From assembly GCA_964654995.1 (NCBI GenBank), contig CAZZKF010000038.1, positions 1 through 23,590 on the forward strand: a stretch of 23,590 nucleotides of DNA. The letters are read 5' to 3'. The notes under the pieces were generated by a model. It had not been told where the DNA came from. It worked only from the letters and a program-made list of their open reading frames with translations, and ran no database searches. How positions within the stretch are numbered: position 1 is the stretch's first letter; each line of letters starts with the position of its first letter. Both the position numbers and the translations under genes were made by a program. Source of the DNA: CAZZKF01 sp964654995. GTDB lineage: Bacteria; Pseudomonadota; Alphaproteobacteria; CAZZKF01. This document shows, piece by piece, positions 1 to 7,418 of the stretch.

Positions 1-1
1 G

Positions 2-352
2 TGCCGGGTGGCCGGGCGCAGCGGCGCCATTGCGGTTGACATGGAAAGCTACGGCGTGGCACTGGCCGCCTGTGATGCCGGCGTGCCGCTGGCGGTCATC
101 CGGGCGGTCTCCGACCCCGCGGGCCGGGCGGTGCCGGCAGCGGCGGCCGCCGCCGTCGGGGCCGACGGCCGGATTCATCCGGGGCGGCTTGTCGGTGGGT
201 TGGTGCGCCGGCCCGGCGATATCGCCGGGATGTGGCGTGTGGGGCGTGACGGCCAGGCGGCGTTCCGGAGCTTACGCCGCGTGGCTGTGCGAATCGTCCC
301 CTTCGGCTTTTGTCTCGCGCTCGAGACGGGCGAGGAAATCCGACACCGTTGA
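2..352 (+). CDS. hpnG: HpnG, hopanoid-associated nucleoside phosphorylase (3' end only)
   Basis: Only the last 116 codons are in the window; the start lies upstream. The visible part contains the VDMESYG motif of the nucleoside phosphorylase/MTA nucleosidase superfamily, where the Met-Glu pair contacts the ribose, followed by AVIRAVSDPAGR, typical of the HpnG branch. HpnG acts in the cytoplasm on adenosylhopane, removing adenine to give ribosylhopane or its phosphate, the step after HpnH. It is identified from these motifs and from hpnH next door. The frame runs on into hpnH: the last 27 codons including the stop are antisense to the hpnH 3' end (81-base overlap). The C-terminal tail after RSLRRVA is therefore probably a non-conserved extension. 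In many genomes hpnG and hpnH lie head to tail, whereas here they converge. Confidence 0.85.
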   Translation, partial: CRVAGRSGAIAVDMESYGVALAACDAGVPLAVIRAVSDPAGRAVPAAAAAAVGADGRIHPGRLVGGLVRRPGDIAGMWRVGRDGQAAFRSLRRVAVRIVPFGFCLALETGEEIRHR

Positions 353-1423
353 GTCGAACACATATTCGGCCGGCCGCTGACCGTCCAGCGGGATCTCCGG
401 CGCCATTTCGGACTCGGTATCGACCCCGCGCCGCCACACGCGAAAGGCTTTTAAGGGATTGAGCACGGTGTCCTGAACGGCGGTCGGCTCATAGCCGCAA
501 TGGACCATGCAGTTGGCGCATTTTTCGTAATTGCCGGTGCCGAAGCTGTCCCAGTCGGTGTCTTCCATCAGCTCCCTGAACGAGGACGCGAATCCCTCGC
601 CGATCAGATAGCAGGGCCGCTGCCAGCCGAAGATGTTGCGGGTCGGATTGCCCCACGGCGTGCAGCGGTAGTCCTGGTTGCCGGCAAGAAAATCGAGGTA
701 CAAGCTCGACTGGTTGAACCGCCATTTGCGGTTCTTGCCGATCCGGAAGATGTCGCGGAACAGGGTCTTGGTCTGGCGCCGGTTGAGGAAGTGTTCCTGG
801 CTGGGCGCGCGTTCATAGGCATAGCCGGGCGACACCGTGATGCCTTCGACGCCCAATGTGCTGACGAAATCGAAGAATTCGGCGACGCGCTCGGGCCTGG
901 CATTGTCGAACAGGGTGCAGTTGATGGTGACCCGGAAGCCGCGGGAGCAGGCCTCGCGGATGGCCTCGACCGCCCGGTCGAAGACGCCCTCCTGGCAGAC
1001 CGCCGCATCATGCTCGTCGCGCAGGCCGTCGAGATGCACCGAAAAGGTCAGGTACGGCGTCGGCTTGAACAGGTCGAGCTTCTTCTTCAAGAGCAGCGCG
1101 TTGGTGCAGAGATAGACGAACTTGCGCCGCGCGATGATGCCCTCGACGATCTCCTTGATCTCCTTGTGCAGCAACGGCTCGCCGCCGGGGATCGAGACGA
1201 TCGGGGCGCCGCATTCATCGACCGCTTCGAGGCATTCGGCGACGCTCAGGCGCTGATTGAGAATGGGCGCCGGGTAATCGATCTTGCCGCAGCCGGCGCA
1301 GGCCAGATTGCAGCGGAACAGGGGCTCAAGCATGAGAACCAGCGGATAGCGGTCGTTGCCCTTGAGGCGCTGCTTGAGGATATAGGCGCCGACCCGCGCC
1401 TGCTGGATCAGGGGAACTGCCAC
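272..1423 (-). CDS. hpnH: HpnH, radical SAM adenosylhopane synthase
   Basis: 383 aa, the usual length. HpnH joins the 5'-deoxyadenosyl radical to diploptene and makes adenosylhopane, the first step of C35 hopanoid side-chain synthesis. The radical SAM cluster motif CNLACAGC is at residues 38-45 (Cys38, Cys42, Cys45), the SAM-binding GGEP at 80-83, and a second cysteine group at 302, 305 and 309 lies in the C-terminal domain typical of HpnH. The start is GTG at 1423, chosen because the Shine-Dalgarno-like GGAAAGGA overlaps the ispH stop codon and leaves about 7 bases to the GTG. Only 14 bases separate it from ispH, so the two are almost certainly co-transcribed and probably translationally coupled. 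The stop is TAA at 272, inside the hpnG frame. Confidence 0.95.
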   Translation of the reverse strand: MAVPLIQQARVGAYILKQRLKGNDRYPLVLMLEPLFRCNLACAGCGKIDYPAPILNQRLSVAECLEAVDECGAPIVSIPGGEPLLHKEIKEIVEGIIARRKFVYLCTNALLLKKKLDLFKPTPYLTFSVHLDGLRDEHDAAVCQEGVFDRAVEAIREACSRGFRVTINCTLFDNARPERVAEFFDFVSTLGVEGITVSPGYAYERAPSQEHFLNRRQTKTLFRDIFRIGKNRKWRFNQSSLYLDFLAGNQDYRCTPWGNPTRNIFGWQRPCYLIGEGFASSFRELMEDTDWDSFGTGNYEKCANCMVHCGYEPTAVQDTVLNPLKAFRVWRRGVDTESEMAPEIPLDGQRPAEYVFDSTVSDFLARLERETKAEGDDSHSHAA

Positions 1424-1427
1424 GTCT

Positions 1428-1439
1428 TTATCCTTTCCT
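1428..1439 (-). promoter_or_regulatory. Shine-Dalgarno of hpnH overlapping the ispH stop
   Basis: On the minus strand the ispH stop TAG runs directly into GGAAAGGATAAAGAC and then the hpnH GTG. The purine-rich AAAGGA supports GTG at 1423 as the true start and suggests that ribosomes finishing ispH feed hpnH. Confidence 0.7.
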
Positions 1440-2391
1440 AGCCGCCATGTCCGGCACTGGCCGCCGCCACGTCCTGCAACTCGGGCGGCAATTTGAAGCT
1501 GACGTGCTCGTCGATGCCCTTCAGGAGCTCGACCTTGCCGCCGTAATGCTCGATCAGTTCGTCGATCAGTTCCTGGACCAGCTCCTCGGGCGCCGAGGCG
1601 CCGGCGGTCACGCCCACCGCGGTCTTGCCCTCGAGCCAGGCGGGATCGAGGGCACTGACATCGTCGATCAGATAGGACGGCACCTTGTGCTCTTCGCCGA
1701 TCTCGCGCAGCCGGTTGGAATTCGAGCTGTTGCGGGCCCCGATCACCAGGATCAGATCGACCTGATCGGCCATCCGGCGGACCGCCTCTTGGCGGTTCTG
1801 GGTGGCATAGCAGATGTCCTTGACATCCGGGCCGACGATGTCCGGAAAGCGGGCGGTGAGGGCCTGGATGATATCGCGGGTGTCATCGACGCTGAGCGTC
1901 GTCTGGGTGACATAGGCGAGCCGATCGGGGCGCTCGACCTCGAGCCGATCAACGTCCTCCGGGTTCGAGATCAGATGAATCTTGTTGGGAATGCGGCCCA
2001 TGGTGCCTTCGACCTCGGGGTGGCCCTTGTGGCCGATCAGCACCATCTCATAGCCGGCATCGGCATAACGCTGGCCTTCCTTGTGGACCTTGGCGACCAG
2101 CGGACAGGTGGCGTCGATCACCGGCAACTGGCGCGCCCGGGCGCCGTCCTCGACTGTCTGGGCGACGCCATGGGCGCTGAAAATGGTAATCGCGCCGCTC
2201 GGGATTTCGTCGATTTCCTCGACGAATATGGCGCCCTTGCGGCGCAGGTCCTCGACCACGTGCTTGTTGTGGACGATTTCATGGCGGACATAAACCGGCG
2301 GGCCGTATTTGGCCAGCGCCCGCTCGACGATCTCGATCGCCCGCTCGACGCCGGCACAGAATCCACGGGGCTTGGCTAGGATGACCTTCAT
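1438..2391 (-). CDS. ispH: IspH, 4-hydroxy-3-methylbut-2-enyl diphosphate reductase
   Basis: 317 aa, full length. IspH is the last enzyme of the MEP pathway and reduces HMBPP to IPP and DMAPP with a [4Fe-4S] cluster. The three cluster cysteines are at residues 12 (GFCAGV), 96 (DATCPLV) and 194 (DICYATQNRQ). The substrate-binding residues His41, His74, His124 and the proton-relay Glu126 (HPEVEG) are all present, as is the SSNSNRL loop near 222-228. It leads the ispH-hpnH pair, so precursor supply is placed in one transcript with a hopanoid tailoring enzyme. The ATG at 2391 has no strong ribosome site. A candidate promoter lies about 90 bases upstream. Confidence 0.97.
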   Translation of the reverse strand: MKVILAKPRGFCAGVERAIEIVERALAKYGPPVYVRHEIVHNKHVVEDLRRKGAIFVEEIDEIPSGAITIFSAHGVAQTVEDGARARQLPVIDATCPLVAKVHKEGQRYADAGYEMVLIGHKGHPEVEGTMGRIPNKIHLISNPEDVDRLEVERPDRLAYVTQTTLSVDDTRDIIQALTARFPDIVGPDVKDICYATQNRQEAVRRMADQVDLILVIGARNSSNSNRLREIGEEHKVPSYLIDDVSALDPAWLEGKTAVGVTAGASAPEELVQELIDELIEHYGGKVELLKGIDEHVSFKLPPELQDVAAASAGHGG

Positions 2392-2479
2392 CGCAGTGTC
2401 CGCAAAACCGTTTCTGTCCTGTCGCTTTTCGATCCTGTGCCGCCTGCCGGGCGCTCGGCAGAGGCAGGATCAAGACCGG

Positions 2480-2508
2480 ATAATACCCGACTCATGCACT
2501 CGATTTAA
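2480..2508 (-). promoter_or_regulatory. candidate promoter of ispH-hpnH
   Basis: On the minus strand TTAAAT (2508-2503), a 17-base spacer and TATTAT (2485-2480) make a weak -35 with a good -10 (5 of 6 to TATAAT). This is an AT-rich island in the 198-base gap between hpnN and ispH. Transcription would start near 2473 with a leader of about 80 bases. The assignment rests on sequence only. Confidence 0.35.
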
Positions 2509-2589
2509 GCAGGATCGCCCTGTCTCGTTCCTGTCGGGGTACTGCTGTAACCCAAAGGCGGGAAAAAAGAAAGCGGTTTGGTGCCGATC

Positions 2590-5244
2590 TCAATCCCGAT
2601 TCGGGCTTGTCTTCCGGGCCTTTGCGCGGTGTTCGGCCCAGGCCATCATCGCCGGCAGCACAACCAGCGTACACAACAATGTGATCGAGATGGCGATGGT
2701 CAGCAGCTCGCCCATGCTGGCGGTGCCGCGGTGGCTGGAGACCGCCAGACTTCCGAACGAGCCGATGGTGGTCAGCGCGCTGAGCAGCACCGCCATCGGC
2801 GTGCTGGTCTCCAGAAGCGCCGCCTTGCCGGTTTCCTCGCGGGCGCGCAGCACCAGATGGATGCCGCCGTCGACCCCGAGGCCGATCAGCAGCGGCAGGA
2901 CGATGACATTGGCGAAATTGAACGGCACGTCGAGCACCACCGTTGCCGCCACCGTGTACAGGCCGGCAAGCAGCAGCGGAACCAGCACCAGCAGGATATC
3001 GCGCAGGTTGCGCAGCACCACGCTCAGCAGCGCCAGGATGAAGATGGCCGCCAGCAGCGTCGCCTTCTTGATTGCCGCGACCACCGCATCGCCCGACTCG
3101 ACGATCTGGGCGGTCGGCCCGGTGGCGTCGGGTGCCACCGTCTGCACGGCGCGCACGAACCGGCGCAGGGCCTGCTGGTCGCGCAGGTCTTCGCTCGGGA
3201 ACACCTCGATGCGCAGGGTTCCGTCGGCGGCCTGATAGCGCTGACGCAGGTGCGCGGGCAGATCGTCGAGGGTGATCTCGTCGGCGCTCAACAGCTCTCG
3301 CAGCTTGTCGAGCTGATAGGGCAGGAAGCGGATGAGCGCGCGCTCGAGCTCGGCGCGCAGGGCGGGGCGGTCGCCGGCCCGGGCCTCGAACGCCTCGATC
3401 GCCGCCAGCAACCGCGCCGCGCTGGCCGCGAACTCTGGCTCCACCCGGGTCTGCTCGAGCTCGCCGAGCTTGGCCCGGAAATCATCAAGCGCCTGGGCGC
3501 GCGCCGCCGCGTCGGGGGGCGGCGCGGTCACGCCGTTCTCGAGCAGCGGCAAGAGGAACATCGCCGCCTCGTCGATGCGGTCCAGCTTCTCGTCCTGATC
3601 TTCGGGCACGAAGCGGCTCAGCGTCACCGCCCGGTCAACCTCGTCGAGCGCCTCGAGGCGGGCGACCATCCGGTCGGCGGATTCGACGTCCGGGGCCAGC
3701 ACCTGCAAGGTATAGGGGGCGGTGTCGGGGTCCTCGAACAGGGTGAGGATGGTGCGCACCGATTCGGTTCCGGGATCGCGCAGCTTCATCGGATCGAAAT
3801 CGAAGCGGGCCCCGCCGACCACCGGGATGGCGGCCAGCCCCAGCGCCAGAGCGATCAGCGAGATCGATTTGCCATGACGCCGGATGGTCGCTTCCGGGCT
3901 GCGCAGGACGCGCGCACCGGCGCCATTCGGCGGGCTTGGCACAAGCACCGCCAGCAGCGCCGGCAGCAGGGTAAGCGAGAGCAGCAGGGCGATGAACATG
4001 CCGACCCCCGAAATCAGGCCGAGTTGGGCCAGACCGACGTAAGCGGTGGGCACGAAGGCGAAAAAGGCCAGCGCCGTGGTCGGCGCGCAGAGCGCCAGCG
4101 CCACGCCAACGCCGCCGGCCATGTTGGCCAGGGCCTGATGGCGATCGCCGGTGCGGGCCAGTTCCTCGCGATAGCGCAAACACACGTGAATGCCGAAATC
4201 GACCCCGAGGCCGATGAACAGAACGGCAAAGGCGACCGAGATCATGTTCAGATAGCCGATGGCGACGGCCGCAAAGGTCGCCGTCCACACCAGTCCGGCG
4301 ACCAGCGTGAGCAATGTCGCCAGCACCAGCTTGGCCGAGCGCAGGCCGAAGCCCAGCAGCAGCGCCACCAGCACGAAGGAAATGATGCCGGCCCGCGTGG
4401 CGCCCTTGGAGACGCTGCTCAGCTCTTCGGTGTTGAGCGCCGCCTGGCCGGTGATGCGGATCGTCACCGGCCCGTCGACCGAGGCGGCGAGATCGTCGGC
4501 GAGGCTGCGAATCTCACCCAGCGCCGCGCGCGCCGGCTGCAGGGACGAGAAATCGAGGCTCGGCCGGGCGGCGATGAAATAGCGGGTCTTGCCGATGTCC
4601 TCGCTGTCCGGGTCAAGCAGGCTCTGCCAGGACAGGAACCTGGGCTCGCCCGCCGTGCGGGCGCGGACGACCGCCTCGATGGAGTCGAAGGCATCGGCCA
4701 TGCCGGCCGGCACGTTGCCGGAATCGATGACATCGTCGACGGCGTCCGTGAGCACCTCGAACAGGCCGCGCAGGCTCGGGTCCTCGGACAGCTTGGCGAG
4801 CAGCGGCTGGACCTCGGCCAGCCGGTCGATCACGTCCGCAAGCTCGTCCGTATCCAGAAACATGAGGCCGTTGCGGCGAAAAAACGGCTCGGCAACAGGG
4901 GCAAAGACGTCGCTGAACAGACGCTCATTGGCGGCCATCCGGCCGGCCAGCGCCGCGGTCGTCTGCTCGGCGATCTCGGGCACGTCCGAATCGACGACGA
5001 CCAGGAGATTGTCGACCAGTTGTGGAAAAAGCCGCTTGTAGTCCTCATATACCTGTCTGAACGGCAGATCGGGATCGATCATCCGGCTGGTGTCCGTGTT
5101 GACCGTCAGGTGATTTGCCGTGTAGGACAGAAAAACGCCGGTCAGAACGGTGAACACGGCGATCACCGTCCACTTCATCCGCTCGACCGCGGCCACCCAG
5201 GCGACCAGCGCCCTTGTCACTCTATCCAAGGCCGGCGCCGACAT
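2590..5244 (-). CDS. hpnN: HpnN, hopanoid RND/MMPL-family transporter
   Basis: 884 aa from the ATG at 5244; a TTG nine codons upstream (5271) is less likely. HpnN is an inner-membrane RND-superfamily transporter needed to move hopanoids to the outer membrane in Rhodopseudomonas. The sequence shows the expected internal duplication: TM1 (about 25-43), a large periplasmic loop (44-283), TM2-6 (284-436) with the signature GLGVDFGIH at 346-354; then TM7 (459-477), a second loop (478-727) and TM8-12 (728-870) with GLGVDGGIH at 788-796. The NTDTSRMIDPDLPFRQ stretch after TM1 is typical of HpnN. Its start codon lies back to back with that of hpnM, leaving no intergenic promoter space. Confidence 0.93.
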   Translation of the reverse strand: MSAPALDRVTRALVAWVAAVERMKWTVIAVFTVLTGVFLSYTANHLTVNTDTSRMIDPDLPFRQVYEDYKRLFPQLVDNLLVVVDSDVPEIAEQTTAALAGRMAANERLFSDVFAPVAEPFFRRNGLMFLDTDELADVIDRLAEVQPLLAKLSEDPSLRGLFEVLTDAVDDVIDSGNVPAGMADAFDSIEAVVRARTAGEPRFLSWQSLLDPDSEDIGKTRYFIAARPSLDFSSLQPARAALGEIRSLADDLAASVDGPVTIRITGQAALNTEELSSVSKGATRAGIISFVLVALLLGFGLRSAKLVLATLLTLVAGLVWTATFAAVAIGYLNMISVAFAVLFIGLGVDFGIHVCLRYREELARTGDRHQALANMAGGVGVALALCAPTTALAFFAFVPTAYVGLAQLGLISGVGMFIALLLSLTLLPALLAVLVPSPPNGAGARVLRSPEATIRRHGKSISLIALALGLAAIPVVGGARFDFDPMKLRDPGTESVRTILTLFEDPDTAPYTLQVLAPDVESADRMVARLEALDEVDRAVTLSRFVPEDQDEKLDRIDEAAMFLLPLLENGVTAPPPDAAARAQALDDFRAKLGELEQTRVEPEFAASAARLLAAIEAFEARAGDRPALRAELERALIRFLPYQLDKLRELLSADEITLDDLPAHLRQRYQAADGTLRIEVFPSEDLRDQQALRRFVRAVQTVAPDATGPTAQIVESGDAVVAAIKKATLLAAIFILALLSVVLRNLRDILLVLVPLLLAGLYTVAATVVLDVPFNFANVIVLPLLIGLGVDGGIHLVLRAREETGKAALLETSTPMAVLLSALTTIGSFGSLAVSSHRGTASMGELLTIAISITLLCTLVVLPAMMAWAEHRAKARKTSPNRD

Positions 5245-5263
5245 GACGGGAGCAAAGCCGTTG

Positions 5264-5962
5264 ATGCACAAGATTCAGGTGGCGATCCAGGCGGGACGAT
5301 TTCTGAGCGGGCTGCTGATGGCGGCCCTTTTGATCGCCGGCCCGGCGCGCGCCGAAGAAGCCGCGGGCAAGGCCGGGGCGGTGCCGGCGACAGAAACTGC
5401 CGCGACACAGGCCGTGGCGGCGCAAATCGACGATCCGGTCAAGGTGGTGGAACGCTTTCATGATGCCTTGTCCCGGGCCATGCAGAACGCGCAGGCGCTG
5501 GGCTTCGAGGGCCGCCGCGAAATCCTGGCGCCGGCGGTGGCCGCCACCTTCGATGCGCCTGCCATGGTTCGGATTGCAACCGGGCGCTACTGGGGTCGGT
5601 TCACGGAAGAGCAACGCGATCAACTCATTGACGCTTTCAGGCGGATGACGATAGCGGCCTATGCCGGGCGGTTCAACGACTATTCCGGGCAGCGCTTCGA
5701 GGTGCTGGGCACGCAACAGGGCCGGCGCGGCCGGGTTCTGGTCAAGACCCGCCTGATCAAAGGCAATGGCGAGGCGGTGCGGTTCAATTACCTGCTGCGG
5801 CGCAAGGGCGACCAGTGGGTGATTCTCGACATTTATCTCGACGGCACGTTCAGCGAGCTGGCGGTGCGGCGCTCCGAATTCGCGTCGGTGCTCAAGGACA
5901 AGGGCTATGATGGCCTCATCGCGGCGATCGAGGACAAGATCGCCGGCTATCGCAAGAGCTGA
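5264..5962 (+). CDS. hpnM: HpnM, MlaC/Ttg2-type periplasmic hopanoid-associated protein
   Basis: 232 aa from the ATG at 5264. Residues 1-30 form a good Sec signal peptide: basic start, hydrophobic core FLSGLLMAALLIAG, cleavage after ARA. The mature part has the MlaC (toluene tolerance Ttg2D) fold pattern: a helical region with RYWGRFTEEQRDQLIDAF and a C-terminal strand region with VLVKTRL, FNYLLRRKGDQWVILDIYLDGTFS and RSEFASVL. MlaC proteins are soluble lipid carriers in the periplasm; HpnM is the hopanoid-cluster member of this family. The ATG at 5243 would add seven residues but share bases with the hpnN start. I prefer 5264 because GGGAG precedes it by about 11 bases and the signal peptide then has a normal length. 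A more distant in-frame start at 5150 lies inside hpnN and is unlikely. Confidence 0.85.
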   Translation: MHKIQVAIQAGRFLSGLLMAALLIAGPARAEEAAGKAGAVPATETAATQAVAAQIDDPVKVVERFHDALSRAMQNAQALGFEGRREILAPAVAATFDAPAMVRIATGRYWGRFTEEQRDQLIDAFRRMTIAAYAGRFNDYSGQRFEVLGTQQGRRGRVLVKTRLIKGNGEAVRFNYLLRRKGDQWVILDIYLDGTFSELAVRRSEFASVLKDKGYDGLIAAIEDKIAGYRKS

Positions 5963-6031
5963 CGGCGGCATCACCCCGGCGCCCTGACGGGCGGGAAACG
6001 GACGCCGCGCGCCGGCGGCACGGGAGCGGAC

Positions 6032-6742
6032 ATGTATCTCGATGTCATTGAGCTGCGCGGCTTCTACGCCGGCCCCCTGGGGGCGGTGGCCGGGCGGCTG
6101 ATTTCGCGAAGCCTGCGCGAGCTGTGGCCGGATGTCTCGGGCCGGCGGGTGCTGGCGCTCGGCTATGCGACGCCGTTCATCACCCCTTTCCTGTCGGAAG
6201 CCGAGCGGGTCGTGGCCCTGATGCCGGCCGCCCAGGGCGTTGTGCGCTGGCCGCGCGAGGGCGCCAATCTGGCGGCGCTGGCGGACGAATGCGAGCTGCC
6301 GGTCCCCGATGCCATGTTCGATCTGGTGGTCGCCGCCCACCTGCTCGAATACACCGGTGAGTCGGCACGGCTGCTGCGTGAGATCTGGCGCATCCTTGCG
6401 CCCCAGGGACGGCTGCTGCTGATCGTGCCCAACCGGCGCGGCATCTGGGCCCGGCTCGAGCGCACACCCTTCGGCTTCGGCCGGCCGTACAGCCGCGGCC
6501 AGTTGACCCGGCTGCTCCACGACAGCCTGTTCTCGCCGCTGCGCTGGTCGGCGGCGCTGACCCTGCCGCCGAGCGACAATCGCCTGATGATCAGGAGTCT
6601 GCTCGGCTTCGAGCGCATCGGCCGGCGCCTGGGCGGCAATTTCGCCGGGGTGCTGATTGCCGAGGCCGAAAAGACCATCTATGCCGCCAAGCGCGAACGC
6701 GGCCGCGCCCGGGTGCGGCGCCCGGCGCTGATTCCCCACTGA
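6032..6742 (+). CDS. class I SAM-dependent methyltransferase, alphaproteobacterial family
   Basis: 236 aa. It has a Methyltransf_11-like core: motif I region RRVLALGYATPF (38-49), the FDLVVAAHLLEY segment (96-107), and post-motif ILAPQGRLLLIVPNRRG (121-137). The blocks VPNRRG and TPFGFGRPYSRGQL (145-158) match a conserved alphaproteobacterial family of unknown substrate. The usual acidic glycine-rich GxGxG of motif I is replaced by LGYATPF, so SAM binding may be altered or weak; I cannot tell whether it is active. The start is well supported: GGAG 5 bases before the ATG. It sits 69 bases after hpnM on the same strand and may share its transcript, but nothing in the protein ties it to hopanoids. 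It converges on metW. Confidence 0.8.
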   Translation: MYLDVIELRGFYAGPLGAVAGRLISRSLRELWPDVSGRRVLALGYATPFITPFLSEAERVVALMPAAQGVVRWPREGANLAALADECELPVPDAMFDLVVAAHLLEYTGESARLLREIWRILAPQGRLLLIVPNRRGIWARLERTPFGFGRPYSRGQLTRLLHDSLFSPLRWSAALTLPPSDNRLMIRSLLGFERIGRRLGGNFAGVLIAEAEKTIYAAKRERGRARVRRPALIPH

Positions 6743-6755
6743 TCGAGCCGGGGGC

Positions 6756-6769
6756 CCGGCGGCCGCCGG
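6756..6769. terminator. GC palindrome between converging genes, possible bidirectional terminator
   Basis: The 28-base gap between the methyltransferase stop and the metW stop contains the perfect 14-base palindrome CCGGCGGCCGCCGG. It lies where both transcripts should end. There is no T-run on either side, so this is not a classical intrinsic terminator. Confidence 0.3.
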
Positions 6770-6770
6770 C

Positions 6771-7418
6771 CTATCCGCCAGCGCGTCTGAGCAGAAACAG
6801 GCCGTGAGCGCCGAACAGATTGGCCCAGGCGAGCGACGAGCGCGGTATCGACAAGGGCCGGCCCTTGGTGCCCAGGGCCTGCCAGCGGGCGATGGCGATG
6901 CCGAGATCGTCGCACAGCACGACAAAATCGCGAATCGTGCACAGATGAATGTTCGGCGTTTCGTACCACGGCGCGCTCAACGTGCCGGTCTCCGGCATCC
7001 GTCCGCGCACGAGAAGCTGAAGGCGCACCCGCCAGTGGCCGAAATTGGGAAAGGAAACGATGGCGCGCCGGCCGATGCGCAGCAACTGGCGCAGCACCTC
7101 GCGCGGCCGGTGGGTGGCCTGCAGGGTCTGGCTGAGGATGACGTAATCGAAGGCGCCGCTGGGGTAGTCGGCCAGATCGGTGTCGGCATCGCCCTGAACG
7201 ACCGACAGGCCGCGGGCGACGCAGGCGTTCACACCGGCCTGGCTGAGCTCCAGCCCGCGGGCGTCGGCGCCGCGCTCGACCTCGAGATAGGCCAGCAGCG
7301 AGCCGTCGCCGCAGCCGATATCGAGCACCCGGCTGCCCGGCGCCACCATGTCGGCGATGCGCAGCAGATCGGCGCGCAGGGTCTCGGGCGCCTCGGGCAA
7401 GCTGGTGTCGCGGTTCAT
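6771..7418 (-). CDS. metW: MetW, methionine biosynthesis partner protein
   Basis: 215 aa. MetW is a small SAM-methyltransferase-fold protein that accompanies MetX and is needed for, or stimulates, homoserine acylation in several proteobacteria. The sequence has motif I VLDIGCGDGS (31-40), LSQTLQATHRPREVL (about 95-109), the SFPNFGHW block and PWYETPNIHLCT, all hallmarks of MetW. Its ATG overlaps the metX stop by four bases (ATGA, 7415-7418), so it is translated by coupling with metX. Confidence 0.95.
   Translation of the reverse strand: MNRDTSLPEAPETLRADLLRIADMVAPGSRVLDIGCGDGSLLAYLEVERGADARGLELSQAGVNACVARGLSVVQGDADTDLADYPSGAFDYVILSQTLQATHRPREVLRQLLRIGRRAIVSFPNFGHWRVRLQLLVRGRMPETGTLSAPWYETPNIHLCTIRDFVVLCDDLGIAIARWQALGTKGRPLSIPRSSLAWANLFGAHGLFLLRRAGG

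Noticed and set aside
2444..2461. CTGCCG/CGGCAG hairpin in the hpnN-ispH gap as terminator
   Set aside because: Only 6 bp with a 6-base loop, no T-run on either strand, and it lies inside the likely ispH leader.
2388..2495. 35-codon leader frame on the minus strand whose TGA overlaps the ispH ATG
   Set aside because: No ribosome site, unremarkable composition, and its start lies upstream of the likely transcription start near 2473.
2563..2575. T-rich run on the minus strand just after the hpnN stop as intrinsic terminator
   Set aside because: No stable stem precedes the T-run; the best pairing is about 3 bp.
5245..5271. TTG start of hpnN at 5271
   Set aside because: ATG at 5244 gives the normal N-terminus; the extra nine residues lie in the hpnM start region.
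2578..5463. 961-codon open frame on the plus strand, antisense to hpnN
   Set aside because: Low-complexity Arg/Gln/Gly-rich translation with no domain; it mirrors the codon bias of hpnN, which has clear RND signatures.
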